Positions 1 to 10,970 of a DNA stretch of 64,000 nucleotides are shown here, in pieces. The first letter of the stretch is position 1. The number at the start of each line of letters is the position of its first letter. Made by a program: the position numbers and the translations under genes. Source of the stretch: Castanopsis chinensis (taxonomy: Eukaryota > Streptophyta > Magnoliopsida > Fagales > Fagaceae); assembly GCA_032878915.1 (NCBI GenBank), contig JAVQMG010000101.1:3452501-3516500 (forward strand). The letters are read 5' to 3'. Below the pieces are notes generated by a model that saw only the letters and a list, made by a program, of their open reading frames with translations, searched no databases and was not told the DNA's origin.

Positions 1-897
1 GAATTGGATTTTCTTCTTTATGGGGGCCTTTGGGCCGGTCCAATACGTGATTTGGGCCAACGGGCACTACAAGTTATGTAGTAAAATTTTTAATATTTTT
101 TTATTTGAATTATTTGTGACTAGTAACACGTTTATTTATAAGACATATATATTTAAATTTGTCTTATCTCTATCTTTAACATTACTTAATTCCTTGAGCC
201 TTCTTAATAGTAAAAAAAGATGTAAACTAAAATGTTTTAATATCTCCCACAAATATTTATATTTAAAAAATAAAAAATAATAAGGGGGCCCTAAGCAATG
301 GCCTAATTGGCCTAATCCTAGGGTCGGCCTTGACAACTGATAAAGCTATTGTCTACTATTTAATGCGGAGGCAACAAGCTACTTAAAATTGGAAACTTCT
401 CTATTTTCACTGATTCTCTCTCTTCAGACCATTCTTCTCCCTTGGAACGCCTCAAAGTCCTTTGTCTCATCCCCTCCTCTCCTCAAGCAATTTCCTCTTT
501 AAGCACATGATATCCCCACATTAATATTGCAACCCTTCAATTTCATCCTTGGTCCTTGGATACCCACAAAACCCAATTTTAAAAAATAGTCTCATTTAAT
601 GTAGGTCCGATTCTCAAAAAAAAAAAATGTATGATTTTAGGGCAGATATTAATTATCAATTTCAAGAAATTTTTATAAGAAACTGAAAATGTTAGAAAAA
701 AAATTATCACTTGTTTTTTTTTTAATTTATAAATTTCCAAAAATAGTTTACAAATACATGCATTAGGTCATAGTTAATAATACCCTTTCTAAAAACTGAA
801 CTCTAGGAATTCTTCGAAAACTAGACCCACGTTAGACAGGTAGTCAAACACAAACACAAATAAACGAGGTACTCAAACTTTTTTTTTTTTTTTTTTT

Positions 898-936
<39 letters not shown>

Positions 937-1212
937 ATTGTACGGAAGCCGTGATGACACTTTGATTTACAACTTTAATCCCTAATTGACTTGTCTTCCA
1001 TGCATTCAATTATCACAAAATGAAATTTATTCTTAACCAATTCGCATGCTTTGGGTTGAACTTTCCTTCATTTTTGCTTACTTTATTTTGAAAAAAATGT
1101 AATATATTTTTTTTTCACATGCATTGTCATTCTAATGCCAACTTAGGGGCGGCTTAATGCATTGGCCACTTAGACCTTGACCTAAAGACCCTTGATAAGA
1201 AAAGGCCCCGTA

Positions 1213-1251
<39 letters not shown>

Positions 1252-1737
1252 CTTCCAAATGTGCATGGCACTTTTACAAAATTTTACTGGTACCATATAT
1301 ACTTAACAGTTATAGTTGTTTTTGTATATTTAACACTAATTATTATGAATGTAAGTATGTAACACTAGTTTGTAGATATATTTATCTGGAAAACTATTGT
1401 AGAAGTATCACTAATTTCAAATGAACAAAATTTTAGCGTTTGTCATTAAAAAAGAAGAAGAATCCAGTGCTCCAATGACCAATAAGATAAATGAAAAATT
1501 CTCCAACATGTTGAAAAATATACAACATTACTCATAAACTATAGTTATTTATTTACTATATATATATATATATATGGATTTTACTAACGTGTATCCTAAA
1601 GGGCACACAATAGTATACCATTTTTAGGAAAAATGTTATCGAAAATTGAAAAAGTTTTACAACCTTTTCAATTTTTCATAAAATATTTCAAAAAATAGAT
1701 GATTTAATGTGTACCCTTAAGGTACATATTAACCGGA

Positions 1738-1777
<40 letters not shown>

Positions 1778-2280
1778 AAACAAGAAGTTCAATACAAAAA
1801 ATAAAAGTGCTTAGAATACAAGTAATAACAGGTTAAAGATTTTACTGGTTAGGCTAGGTGAATATAAAGTTATAAACTTATAATTCACCTTCTATAAATT
1901 ATAGTGCGTAATTAAATTTCCTTTGTAATTTTAACTGACTAGACTGGACTTTTCAGTTTATAGGAACAATGTCCATTGACTCCATTTCAAGCACAGCCTC
2001 AAAACAATATTAGGTCTGACTCTCATGCTCAACCAGAAAAATGGTTCAACCATTTCAGGCTGGGCTCCACTTAACAGAGCCCAGTAGAAGCTTGGCCTAA
2101 ATAATTTGAGGCCTCATTGTAAACTCTGATAGAGCCCAGGGAACTGGACTGTCATCCAATTCAAAAGGTGTAAAGAATTTCACAACAAATTTTAAATCAC
2201 GTTATGGGCTCATCCACACTACAAGGACCACATCCCTTCCTTTTTTTTTTTTTTGGGATAACAGTTATGATTCACTAGTT
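1..2280. other. AT-rich intergenic DNA with microsatellites
   Basis: No gene is supported here; the short ORFs are low-complexity. It holds a poly-T run at 879-898 followed by (GA)n at 899-933, (TA)n at about 1216-1250 and 1744-1772, and a MITE-like element at 1576-1738 listed separately. GC-richer patches near 20-60, 285-335 and 1144-1210, built on GGGCC and GGCC words, look like ends of old DNA transposons but could not be paired confidently. Confidence 0.6.
1576..1738. mobile_element. MITE-like element, ACTAACGTGT family
   Basis: The left end reads ACTAACGTGTATCCTAAAGG. The right end, read on the opposite strand, begins GGTTAATATGTACCTTAAGG, so the two form an imperfect terminal inverted repeat of about 25 bp. 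The AT-rich middle contains TTTTTCATAAAA, shared with copies at 20075, 46788, 60273 and 63863. It has no coding capacity. Superfamily is undetermined because no clean target duplication was seen. Confidence 0.5.
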
Positions 2281-2294
2281 GCCGGTTGGTATTT

Positions 2295-2704
2295 CGCACA
2301 TCATTGTTGTTTAGCACCATTGGCAATAATATTTTTCTGTTGGGTCTTTTTAAGATCGTTTGTGTGGGTTTTATGGGCTTACTTGGTGCAATATACTATA
2401 TCAGTTTTAATTGTGAAAGGGACTCGACTCGTGCCTGTTCCATTTGCGAAAGGAACCTCAATAATCTTGCTACTTTTGCCCCATACTACCATGGGCTTTC
2501 AGACCATTTGTTGGAGTGGGGCAAATGTGACAAGGTTATCGAGGTTCCTTTTGCAAATGGAGCAAAGCTGGGTCTCTTTCGCAATTAAAGTTGGGACGGT
2601 ATATCGCACCAAGCAAACCCATAAAGCCCACACAAATGATCTTGAAAATTCCCAACAAAGGAATATTATTGCCAATGGTGCTAGACAACAGTGATGTGCA
2701 AGGT
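2295..2704. repeat. Long imperfect inverted repeat (foldback, ~190-bp arms)
   Basis: The left arm (about 2295-2483) and the reverse complement of the right arm (about 2513-2704) align over their whole length, starting from GCACATCA. By eye roughly four in five bases match. A loop of about 30 bp separates them. ORFs on the two strands encode near-identical peptides simply because the arms mirror each other, so they are not evidence of genes. If transcribed, the RNA would fold into a hairpin of about 190 bp. It could be a foldback transposon, a young small-RNA hairpin locus, or a head-to-head duplication. Confidence 0.8.
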
Positions 2705-2814
2705 ACCCATGAAGGATAAAAGACGTGCTGGGTTGACACGTGGAGGCCAATGGATGATGCACTAGTAAAGGAAAAAACTCTTTGGGCAAGGAGGAGTAAG
2801 TAGGACTTGTTCAT

Positions 2815-3758
2815 GACTCACGAAGAGGTCTTGAATCCTGTAAAGAATGAGTGGTTAATAGAACAGAATTGAATACATACTCATTAGGTTAAAACCTTTT
2901 GGGTTCCAAAGTGTTTATTGAAGGGAATAATTACAAAATTCCCAAATCTGTGAGATGCAAAATAGAGAAATAAAATATGCGTCAAAGAAAAATAATCATA
3001 TAATATAATATTTACGTAGTTTGGCAATTTGCTTACATTCACGAAATTGTAGGGATTTCACTATTCACAGAGAAATATTGCTTATTCTACTAAAAACTGA
3101 AAACACTGTAGCAAAATGAGGTTTGTAGGTCCCGTGAACAGTGCACGGGATTCACTAGAAAGCTGAAATGCACTTCTTAAAAAAAAAAAAAAAAAAAAGC
3201 CAAAACGCAGACGCCTCAAATTTCATCAGTATCCAAACGAATACTAAGCTTTAGAAAACATTCCATTAAAATTTGTAGCACTTTTATATTGGATCAGATC
3301 ATAATTCAAATCAAACACAATTAGGCTCGATAAAACCTAACACTCTTGCTTGTAGTCCAAGACCGACCTAGCAGGTAAGATGCTACTATGAGTCTATGTA
3401 GGGAAGCCACTTAAGTCACCTCCTTTCTCCTTTTTGGCTATTAAAGACATGTTTGGTAGACTAAAAAATGTACTTAGTTATTCTTATGGTTTAACCATTT
3501 TTTAGTTTAGTTATATTTTTATTAAAGTAATTTCTTATGAATAGCTATTCTTTAAAATGAGGAATAACTATTTCTCTTTAAAGTGGTTGTATTAGCTATT
3601 CCTTAGTAAGTGTAATAATTTCAAAACTTAATATATTTCCAAATAAACAAACTTTCTATATGCATCTAATAATTTTAAAAATAAAGAAATCATAAAAAAT
3701 AACACAGATCTCTCTTCAATTTAAAAAAAAAAAAAACAATTTTTAAGGAGATATAATT
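2815..3758. other. Intergenic spacer, no gene seen
   Basis: AT-rich sequence with an A-run at 3179-3198. No coding region is supported. Around 3450-3620 the repeated words TTAGTTATTC and AATAGCTATTC look like an old MITE lying next to the later Tat insertion site. Confidence 0.5.
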
Positions 3759-3763
3759 GTATG
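3759..3763. other. Target-site duplication, left (GTATG)
   Basis: GTATG lies directly before the TG of the left LTR and is repeated exactly at 16500-16504 directly after the CA of the right LTR. A 5-bp duplication is what a Ty3/gypsy integrase produces. Confidence 0.93.
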
Positions 3764-4505
3764 TGTAAGGACACAAAGTAGGTTTGGGCCCAAATAGATG
3801 ACTGGGCCGGCCCAAGTGGCCTTTACAATAGAATTTGTAGAGGATGGGTTTTAAGCCCTGACTTCCCGGTACTATGGAAGGGTGCAATGTAAGATCCAAA
3901 TGCACTACTGAAACGTGGCTGGCTGGTGGAGTGGACTAACTCCCTTCCCAGACGTGCGCCGAGGAGATTCCCTGGTGGTTTTCGTTCTGTTCTTCAAGGG
4001 AGAGGACCTTCTTCTTTTTCTTGGTCAAAAGTCCGGATCCCTTTCTCGTTGTATCCTCCCTTCTCTTTATACTCCCCACTCCTGACTCTCACCTGTCTTT
4101 TCCCTGAAAACGCTCCCCAACGCCCTTGGGGCCATTCCCCGTCCCTTCAGAAGTCATTTCCCCATTAATGCGGCCAGACGGGTAGGTGGGAAGCCTTTAA
4201 TGCGGTGGCAGAAACACTGTGTAGTGCATGTCCCCCTTGTTTCCCCCCTCGGCATATCGTTGGGGGTGTGGGATGGCTCGCCGAGCTCCGGAGGCGCTTT
4301 CCCAGATGCTCTGCTGCAGCGTTCTGCTCTCAATTCTGCGTCCGAGGAGACGTTCTCCTCGGCTCGTCTCTGATGGCTGGGTAGGCTGACCCTTGGGCCC
4401 CGGTGTTAGAGGGCCTTGCTCCCGTCGCGCGGCCCACTAGCGGAATTCGCGCCCTCGGACTAGGCCCAGAGCCCACAAGGTGCCTGGTCGCCTTCACCCC
4501 CCACA
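3764..4505 (-). repeat. 3' LTR of the Tat element
   Basis: 742 bp, beginning TGTAAGGACACAAAG and ending CACCCCCCACA on the plus strand, so TG...CA on both strands. Compared by eye with 15758-16499 it has one extra T in the run near 4099 and lacks one T near 4438; no substitution was found. It is the 3' LTR because the PBS adjoins the other copy. Confidence 0.95.
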
Positions 4506-4517
4506 ATAGCCCCTCAA
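4506..4517 (-). other. Polypurine tract next to the 3' LTR
   Basis: On the minus strand the LTR is preceded by TTGAGGGGCTAT, a purine-rich word in the place where plus-strand priming occurs. A similar GGAGTAGGGGGCAAC precedes the 3' LTR of the second Tat element at about 51480, which supports the assignment. It is short and not purely purine. Confidence 0.5.
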
Positions 4518-4976
4518 GAACTCGTTTGACTCTGATCCGGGGAGGCAAATGGGTTGTTGACCCATAAACTTTCGATCCATGTGTCATATAGGTTACCGCA
4601 CGTGCGGAGTATGCCCGCGCCCTTTGGATGCCTCTTTGGCGCTTCGTAACGCGCAACGCCTGCATTTAATGCGCTGGGTGACTCCCTGTCGCGCACGTTC
4701 TACGGTGAGATGAAGATCTAACGGCCTGGATTTGCCCCGAAGATTTGAGCGGGATATTTCCCCCAAACCGCTATTTCCCGATCATTTAGATCACCTTGGT
4801 AGACGCGATACGCATCATTTGCTCCAGAGAACAAACTCGCTGCAGCGCCTCACAACTCCTTTCTTTCTCCCAACAAGCTCCTCAAGTGCGCGCGTCTCTT
4901 CCCTTGTGTAAGTTTCTCCTAGGCTGTCAACTCCTCTCTCATTCCTTTACGAGTCTACTTCCCTAGTTTCGATTCC

Positions 4977-7553
4977 ATGGGTAGATTTAAGTGCTTAGTG
5001 GATACGCCCTCCGGCATGGAAGGGTTCCGGGCCAAGTATCACATTCCTGACGATGTGGGCCTGGAATATTGTGCCCCTGGGGCCGTGGCGGGCTCCAGGC
5101 AACCGGAGCAGGTCGTCATTCCCATTATTGCCTTTTTAGAGGGCGGGATGACCCTCCCTATGAAGGAGGTGACCAGGGAGTACCTCCGCAACCATAGGCT
5201 ATGTCCAGACCAGTGCGCGCCCAATGTGTTTAGAATCCTAGGTTGCGTCGACGCTCTTAACGAGCAAATGGGCCTTCACCTTACATGGCACGACGTCGTC
5301 TACATGTATGAGTGCCACCGGCTGAAAGATGCAGGCTTCTACCTCAAGTCGAGGTCTAGCGCGGTCCGGCTGGTCTCCTGTCTGCCAAAGTCCAACAAGG
5401 GCATGAAGGACGACTATCTCCTTGTCACTGGGAGGTGGTACGACGGCCTCCATTGCCCAGTGAGGGCGGGGCAACCAGGTGTGACTCCCTAGGGTTTAAG
5501 GGCTTTAGCTTGCGTGACCTTCCCCCATTTTAGTTCCCTTCGTAGCTTTGTTGTCACTTGTTGCCATTCTTTTCATTTCCGCCGGGCATGTCTAACTCCG
5601 TTTGCATTCTCTCCTTCTTTCTTGCAGATAAGCGACATACGTCTCCCAACTTGGGCAACGTCAACGTCCAAGATCTCAACAGAGTCCTGAGATCCGAGGT
5701 CTTTGTGAACAGCGATCTCCAAGTCAGAGCTGCTCACCTGATTTTGGGGTACGATCCCCTCTCCAAAGCCTTTGGCGAGGTCGAGGACGCCATTCTCGCC
5801 GGCCACAAAAGGCGAGCTCGGATAGACGTCCGCTACGAGGGCTTTCTCGCTCCCCGAGCCCTACCAGACGAGCCTTCCACCATCTTGTACGGCCGGCCTG
5901 TTCAGGCCACTCCTTTAGCCGCTCATCACGAAGTCCAGCCAGTCCGAGAAGACTCCGTAACTTCAACCTCATCTCTTGGCGACGAGATCGATAGGTTCAA
6001 CCTAGAGGGAGCCGAGAGACCGTTGGCGGGACACGTGGTCAATATCTCCGACGAAGAAGAGACCGCCTCGGACAGGCACTCTGGTATTCCGGGATTGATA
6101 GTTGCAAGACCGGAGGTGTCCTCCGACGAAGAGGAAGAAATGTCAAGATTGAAGGAGCTTTTTGCCAAGAAGAGGGGGATAAAAGCCCCCGAGACGATGC
6201 TTCCGGGTCCCAACCGGCGATACTCCCGCCTCCGCCTCCCCCTCCCTCCGACCCCCTCGTTCCTCCTCCCAATGGTCAAAAGAAAAGAAGGAATGAGGGC
6301 GAGGAGGCGGACAGAGAGAGAGAAAAAACAGAAGCACCATAGGCAGCTGCAGCAGCAACAACAGCAGCAGCAACAGCTAGTCGCCAAGGGAGGGGGCAGA
6401 GGCTCTTCTATAGAAAGTGGGGAAATCCGGGGCAAGCTGAGGTCCGCCGAGGTGAGCCCAGCTGGTTTCCCCCTTTGGAGGTGGACGGGGCTCCAATCTC
6501 GGACCAGGCGAGCCTCCGAGACTACCAGAGAGGTTACGCCCTTCACCTGGCCAATTCGCTGGAGAAGCCTCTACTCCTACCAAGGGATATGGAGGAGCTG
6601 GGAAGGACGGGCCGCACGCGTCTCTTTCTCTCTCTCAAGAGGAATTTAGGCCTGGTAAGCTTCAAATATCTCCGCTCCGCACTGTTGCCTATGTCCTTTA
6701 ACAAATTCCTGGGATAACCTGCATCTAACAAACTTCCACTGATGCCTTTTACACAGGCTATACAGGAGGCCTTTGCTGCCGATGCTCTGGTCGAGCATTA
6801 CCAGACGCAGGTCGGGGCCGAGCAGGCGGCAAGGGCAGAGGTAGAGAAGGACCTTGGCCGAGTCACGGCGGAGAAGGCCGACCTGGGTGCCAAGCTGGTC
6901 TCGGAGCAGACGGAGAGGAAAAGCCTGGATGCTGGCCTTAAGAACGCCACAGCGCAGGCGGAGACCCAGCGCAAGCTCCTGCAACAGAAGGAGGAGGCCC
7001 TGGCCAAGGCGGTGCAGGAGGTCTCCAGCTTGAAAAGGGAGCTTGCGCAGGCCGAAGAGGCGGCTCGCACTGTCAGGGAAACGGTGGAGGCCGCGACCAA
7101 GGCTGCCTTCAACGAGGGGGTCGAAGCGACCGAGAATCGCCTGACCGAGGAGTTAGGCGAGCTGTGCAGGGAGTACTGCCAGCAGGTTTGGGCTGAGGCC
7201 TTAAACGCCGCGGGACTCCCTGCCGGCTCCGAGTTGAGGGCATCTGAGAAGATCTGGTATCCAGAGGATATCAGGTTCGTTGAGGACGTTGCTCCAACTC
7301 CGGTCGGCGCTGAGATCATTGCCCCGGAGCAGCCCCCTCCTCCCGGGTGCAAGCCCAGCCCCACGATGTACTCGCCGACCCAGGGGGGGTCCCGGACGAG
7401 CATGCCGACTTAGCCCCTCCTCCGCCTGAGCCAAAGGACAAGGGGAAGCAGGTCCTAGATTCATCCGTGGCCGAGGCAAGCGTAGAAGAAGGCCAAATCG
7501 TCGAGGATCGCGCCAAGCTGCCGAAGGAACCTCCATTGAAGATTAAGGGGTAG
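4977..7553 (+). pseudogene. Opposite-strand ORF of the Tat element, PF04195-like, coiled coil
   Basis: A multi-exon gene antisense to gag-pol. Exon 1 (4977-5478) encodes a PF04195-like (putative gypsy-type transposon) domain. An inferred intron at 5479-5627 (GT...AG) restores frame into exon 2, which continues with an acidic serine-rich stretch, a proline-rich stretch, basic residues and polyglutamine. A second intron at 6655-6756 is phase 0 and joins LSLKRNLGL to AIQEAF. Exon 3 is a long Glu/Ala/Lys coiled coil and then a Pro-rich acidic tail ending at 7553. Reading frame is broken near 6185, between 6340 (a TAG) and 6470, and near 7345, so the copy is not intact. Function is unknown; related ORFs occur in other plant Tat elements. 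It points toward, and ends before, the tandem array. Confidence 0.75.
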
Positions 7554-8059
7554 GCGGGCTTAGCCTCCCTCCATCACTCCGCTCCAGGCGGCTATTTTTG
7601 TGCAGCTGTTCCATTCCGCTTTGTTTTATTTCTTTTGTTTTTAGGGTGTATTTCCCTTTCTCTGTAATATTTCGGACAGCTTATCATGTATGGATTTTGC
7701 CCTTTTTATCGCTATCGTGTAACTGTTTAATCTTTAGTGCATTATGCTTAGTTGTTCTATTGTTGCTTTGTTTGCGGTGTGGGGATGCTGTGTAGCTTGA
7801 CACCCGCGAGGGGGTTGAACCGTGCGTAAATTTCTGAGGCAAAGGATCCTCGGACCTGACCCATCCGCGGCCGGCTTTAACACGCGATCCCAATGATAAA
7901 TTGTGAACGTGTTAGAACTTTCTTAAGGCAGGAGGTCTGAGGACTTGGCTCAGCCCCAATCTATATTTGACACTCAAGACGGGATAACACTTAATTAACA
8001 CTTATTCGGGATGAGCCGTGTTAAAATTTGAACACTTAACTAAAAATTGAACAGCGCTG
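7554..8059. other. 3' flank of the opposite-strand ORF with decayed array units
   Basis: A T-rich stretch (7590-7790) could be the 3' UTR of the plus-strand gene. From about 7830 diverged versions of the array unit appear, for example near 7925 and 8060 (AAGGCAGGAGGTCTGAGGAC), grading into the regular array. Units are most decayed at this edge. Confidence 0.55.
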
Positions 8060-10301
8060 ACCTCTCCCAAGGCAGAAGGTCAGAGGACCTGGCGTAATCG
8101 AGGTTGACATCAATACTTAATTAAAATTTAGATGGTGTTAAATTTTCCCAAGGCAGAAGGTCCGAGGACCTGGCGTAGCCAAGGTTGACATTAACGCTTA
8201 ATTAAAAAGAGAGTGTTAAATTTTCCCAAGGCAGAAGGTCCGAGGACCTGGCGTAGCCAAGGTTGACATTAACACTTAATTAAAATTTAGAGAGTGTTAA
8301 ATTTTCCCAAGGCAGAAGGTCCGAGGACCTGGCGTAGCCAAGGTTGACATTAACACTTAATTAAAATTTAGAGAGTGTTAAATTTTCCCAAGGCAGAAGG
8401 TCCGAGGACCTGGCGTAGCCAAGGTTGACATTAACACTTAATTAAAATTTAGAGTGTTAAATTTTCCCAGGGCAGAAGGTCCGAGGACCTGGCGTAGCCA
8501 AGGTTGACATCAACACTTAATTAAAATTTAGAGAGTGTTAAATTTTCCCAAGGCAGAAGGTCCGAGGACCTGGCGTAGCCAAGGTTGACATTAACACTTA
8601 ATTAAAATTTAGAGTGTTAAATTTTCCCAGGGCAGAAGGTCCGAGGACCTGGCGTAGCCAAGGTTGACATCAACACTTAATTAAAATTTAGAGAGTGTTA
8701 AATTTTCCCAGGGCAGAAGGTCCGAGGACCTGGCGTAGCCAAGGTTGACATTAACACTTAATTAAAATTTAGAGAGTGTTAAATTTTCCCACGGCAGAAG
8801 GTCCGAGGACCTGGCGTAGCCAAGGTTGACATCAACACTTAATTAAAATTTAGAGAGTGTTAAATTTTCCCAGGGCAGAAGGTCCGAGGACCTGGCGTAG
8901 CCAAGGTTGACATTAACACTTAGCTAAAATTTAGACAGTGTTAAATTTTCCCAGGGCAGAAGGTCCGAGGACCTGGCGTAGCCAAGGTTGACATTAACAC
9001 TTAATTAAAATTTAGAGAGTGTTAAATTTTCCCAGGGCAGAAGGTCCGAGGACCTGGCGTAGCCAAGGTTGACATTAACACTTAATTAAAATTCAGACAG
9101 TGTTAAATTTTCCCAAGGCAGAAGGTCCGAGGACCTGGCGTAGCCAAGGTTGACATTAACACTTAATTAAAATTTAGAGATTGTTAAATTTTCCCAAGGC
9201 AGAAGGTCCGAGGACCTGGCGTAGCCAAGGTTGACATTAACACTTAATTAAAATTCAGACAGTGTTAAATTTTCCCAAGGCAGAAGGTCCGAGGACCTGG
9301 CGTAGCCAAGGTTGACATTAACACTTAATTAAAATTTAGAGAGTGTTAAATTTTCCCAGGGCAGAAGGTCCGAGGACCTGGCGTAGCCAAGGTTGACATT
9401 AACACTTAATTAAAATTTAGACAGTGTTAAATTTTCCCAGGGCAGAGGTCCGAGGACCTGGCGTAGGTTGACATTAACACTTAGCTAAAATTTAGAGAGT
9501 GTTAAATTTTCCCAGGGCAGAAGGTCCGAGGACCTGGCGTAGCCAAGGTTGACATTAACACTTAATTAAAATTTAGAGAGTGTTAAATTTTCCCACGGCA
9601 GAAGGTCCGAGGACCTGGCGTAGCCAAGGTTGACATCAACACTTAATTAAAATTTAGAGAGTGTTAAATTTTCCCAGGGCAGAGGTCCGAGGACCTGGCG
9701 TAGCCAAGGTTGACATTAACACTTAATTAAAATTTAGACAGTGTTAAATTTTCCCAGGGCAGAAGGTCCGAGGACCTGGCGTAGCCAAGGTTGACATTAA
9801 CACTTAATTAAAATTTAGAGAGTGTTAAATTTTCCCAGGGCAGAAGGTCCGAGGACCTGGCGTAGCCAAGGTTGACATTAACACTTAATTAAAATTTAGA
9901 CAGTGTTAAATTTTCCCAAGGCAGAAGGTCCGAGGACCTGGCGTAGCCAAGGTTGACATAACACTTAATTAAAATTTAGAGATTGTTAAATTTTCCCAAG
10001 GCAGAAGGTCCGAGGACCTGGCGTAGCCAAGGTTGACATTAACACTTAATTAAAATTCAGACAGTGTTAAATTTTCCCAAGGCAGAAGGTCCGAGGACCT
10101 GGCGTAGCCAAGGTTGACATTAACACTTAATTAAAATTTAGAGAGTGTTAAATTTTCCCAGGGCAGAAGGTCCGAGACCTGGCGTAGCCAAGGTTGACAT
10201 TAACACTTAATTAAAATTTAGACAGTGTTAAATTTTCCCAGGGCAGAAGGTCCGAGGACCTGGCGTAGCCAAGGTTGACATTAACACTTAGCTAAAATTT
10301 G
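8060..10301. repeat. Tandem array, ~81-bp unit, about 28 copies
   Basis: Each unit contains AAGGCAGAAGGTCCGAGGAC, then CTGGCGTAGCCAAGG, TTGACATTAACACTTAATTA and AAATTTAGAGAGTGTTAAAT. Two dyads recur in each unit: GGTCC-GA-GGACC, and AAAATTTA separated by 8 bases from TAAATTTT. Variant bases recur at about 803-bp spacing: CCCACGGCAG near 8790 and 9594, GAGATTGTTAAA near 9178 and 9980, AATTCAGACAG near 9252 and 10055. That indicates a higher-order duplication of about ten units. The array sits between integrase (minus strand, ending 10381) and the opposite-strand ORF (plus, ending 7553). Spacerless repeats rule out a CRISPR array. Confidence 0.95.
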
Positions 10302-10380
10302 GTGGGAGGGACAGGGATAATAGTATTCGACAATTGGCGTGATACAATCATATCTAAATACATGGCGGCCACACTTTTCA

Positions 10381-10970
10381 TTAGTAGTAGTATCTTCGAA
10401 GATTATTTACATTGAAAGGTCGCTTTACATGCTTGTTATCCAGGTCGGCTAGGTAATATGCTCCCAGACCGGCCACTGAGGTTATTCGGTAGGGACCCTC
10501 CCAATTCGGCCCTAACTTCCCCCACGATGGGTCCTTTGCCGTCCCTACGACCTTTTTTAAGACCAAGTCTCCCGGGGCGAGAGGTCTGGAACGTACGTGA
10601 GAGTCGTACCCCCGTTTGAGCTGCTGCTGGTAACTGGCTAGTCGGACCATGGCGTTTTCCCGCCTTTCTTCCACCAAGTCCAGCCCTTCCAGCAGCATGT
10701 TGTCGTTGGCTTCTGGGGCGAAGGATTGGGTCCTCATCGTTGGGAACCCCATCTCCACAGGAATCACAGCCTCGGCGCCGTACGTCATTGCGAAAGGAGT
10801 CTCGCCGGTGGACCTCCGTGGCGTGGTTCGGTAAGTCCATAAAACGTGCGGTACCTCATCCACCCATCGGCCCTTAGCGTCATCCAGCCTTTTCTTGAGC
10901 CCATTGACTATCGACTTGTTCGTGGCTTCAGCCTGGCCGTTTCCCTGCGGGTACGCTGGGGGAGTACCTA
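10381..10970 (-). pseudogene. Integrase, C-terminal part of catalytic core and C-terminal domain
   Basis: The open frame carries AYPQGNGQAEATNK, with the third catalytic acid (E) of the DDE triad. It is followed by the WTYRTTPRRSTGETPF region typical of plant Ty3/gypsy integrases and a C-terminal domain ending NVNNLRRYYY. It continues the integrase fragment at 10971-12103 after a one-base frame change in a C-run at about 10963-10967: removing one C would make the frame continuous. Integrase inserts the reverse-transcribed element into the genome; this copy cannot make it as one chain. Confidence 0.85.

Noticed and set aside
2286..2814. Overlapping ORFs on both strands with similar peptides
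   Set aside because: The similarity comes from the inverted repeat; reading frames have no domain and break at different places.
4330..4696. Minus-strand ORFs spanning the 3' LTR border
   Set aside because: They cross the LTR edge and are repeated only in part at the other LTR; no protein motif.
8060..10301. CRISPR-like regular repeats
   Set aside because: Units are contiguous 81-bp copies without unique spacers, inside a plant retrotransposon; it is a minisatellite.
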